Assembly (NCBI GenBank): GCA_030544215.1
Contig: JARZZO010000008.1
Span: 21,282,614-21,346,613 of the forward strand
DNA length: 64,000 nt
Direction of reading: 5' to 3'
From: Zantedeschia hybrid cultivar
Lineage: Eukaryota; Streptophyta; Magnoliopsida; Alismatales; Araceae
Below are positions 63,761 through 64,000 of this stretch, in pieces (positions within the stretch are counted from its first letter, which is position 1; every line of letters starts with the position of its first letter). Below the pieces are notes generated by a model. The model searched no databases. It worked only from the letters and a program-made list of their open reading frames with translations, and was not told the DNA's origin. The translations under genes were made by a program, and so were the position numbers.

Positions 63761-64000
63761 CTATAGTTTGGAAAATGTCAAGTAAAATAGGCTAGGGACA
63801 AACGAAGTGGTTAAACCTTATTGCCTTTTATTTGGAAAGATCCAAAATAAGCTCCATCCAAAAAAAAGGTTGCCACTGGCTTCAGACATTGGAAGGAAAA
63901 TATACACCGATGATCTTCAGTATATAAGACAAAAAGAGAATAACCAGCAACTACAATAGCTACAGAACCATCAAAGCAGAAACAAGAAGCTGATGTACAT

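Larger units (their letters stand above)
61406..64000 (-). mobile_element. Left part of an LTR retrotransposon on the minus strand, extends past right edge
   Basis: A 450-bp LTR (61406-61855) starts TGATGCGGGAC and ends TTCCCATCA. On the minus strand it is preceded by the purine tract CAGAGGAGAA, which places it as a 3-prime LTR. CAAGC at 61401-61405 would be the target duplication. The second LTR is not in the window. Just upstream, the minus strand reads KFEGEFSRTRGE, similar in style to gypsy polyprotein ends. Minus-strand open frames at 61988-62332 (Asp/Leu-rich), 62548-62757 and 62699-63126 are not recognised. No reverse transcriptase or integrase is seen. Confidence 0.55.

Noticed and set aside
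1..64000. CRISPR arrays, tRNA, rRNA genes and organelle insertions
   Set aside because: No regularly spaced identical repeats, no cloverleaf with A and B boxes, and no plastid or mitochondrial coding block was seen.

Overview
The window is plant nuclear DNA. The evidence is a split host gene for an RNA polymerase III subunit with canonical GT-AG introns, and plant-specific transposable elements: CACTA/En-Spm, hAT, L1-type LINEs, Ty3/gypsy of the Athila and Tat types, a TRIM-like element and MITEs. Very long TE-filled introns (21 kb and 10.9 kb) suggest a large, TE-rich angiosperm genome, probably not a compact one. I cannot name the species.

Layout. Positions 1-17776 look like one large degenerate CACTA element on the minus strand. 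It has a tnpA/PTTA-like gene (1-886), a TNP2 transposase gene (967-10097), a long leader, and the right CACTA terminus at 17776. It carries three other things: a 5.8 kb hAT transposon with an apparently intact transposase (3227-9045), a 2.6 kb solo LTR (11319-13945) and a captured sulfate-transporter exon (about 15950-16093). Positions 17777-22380 are intergenic, with simple repeats, a perfect 159-bp tandem duplication and a MITE-like element.

From 22728 to beyond the right edge lies the only host gene I can support: RPC3/RPC82, the winged-helix subunit of RNA polymerase III. It is on the plus strand, and six exons (250 codons) fall in the window: 22728-22796, 22897-23044, 23426-23547, 44644-44731, 55585-55739 and 60138-60305. 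Phases agree at every junction. The C-terminal half lies past 64000. Intron 3 holds two 5-prime-truncated LINEs, a MITE, and a composite LINE (16-bp target duplication) into which an 8.5 kb gag-protease-only LTR retrotransposon inserted. It also holds a fourth LINE tail and a TRIM-like element. Intron 4 holds a Tat-type gypsy element whose protease is split by a 3.76 kb solo LTR, plus a hAT-like MITE and a fragment with the 'putative gypsy type transposon' domain. Intron 5 holds a 560-bp hAT MITE whose ends match the 5.8 kb hAT. Intron 6 holds a second copy of the intron-3 MITE in inverted orientation, and the left part of another LTR element.

The most useful results are insertions dated by exact target-site duplications, an autonomous/non-autonomous hAT pair in one window, a captured gene exon in a CACTA element, and an inverted MITE pair that brackets RPC3 exons 4-6. 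All assignments come from reading the sequence and translations; no database search was run.
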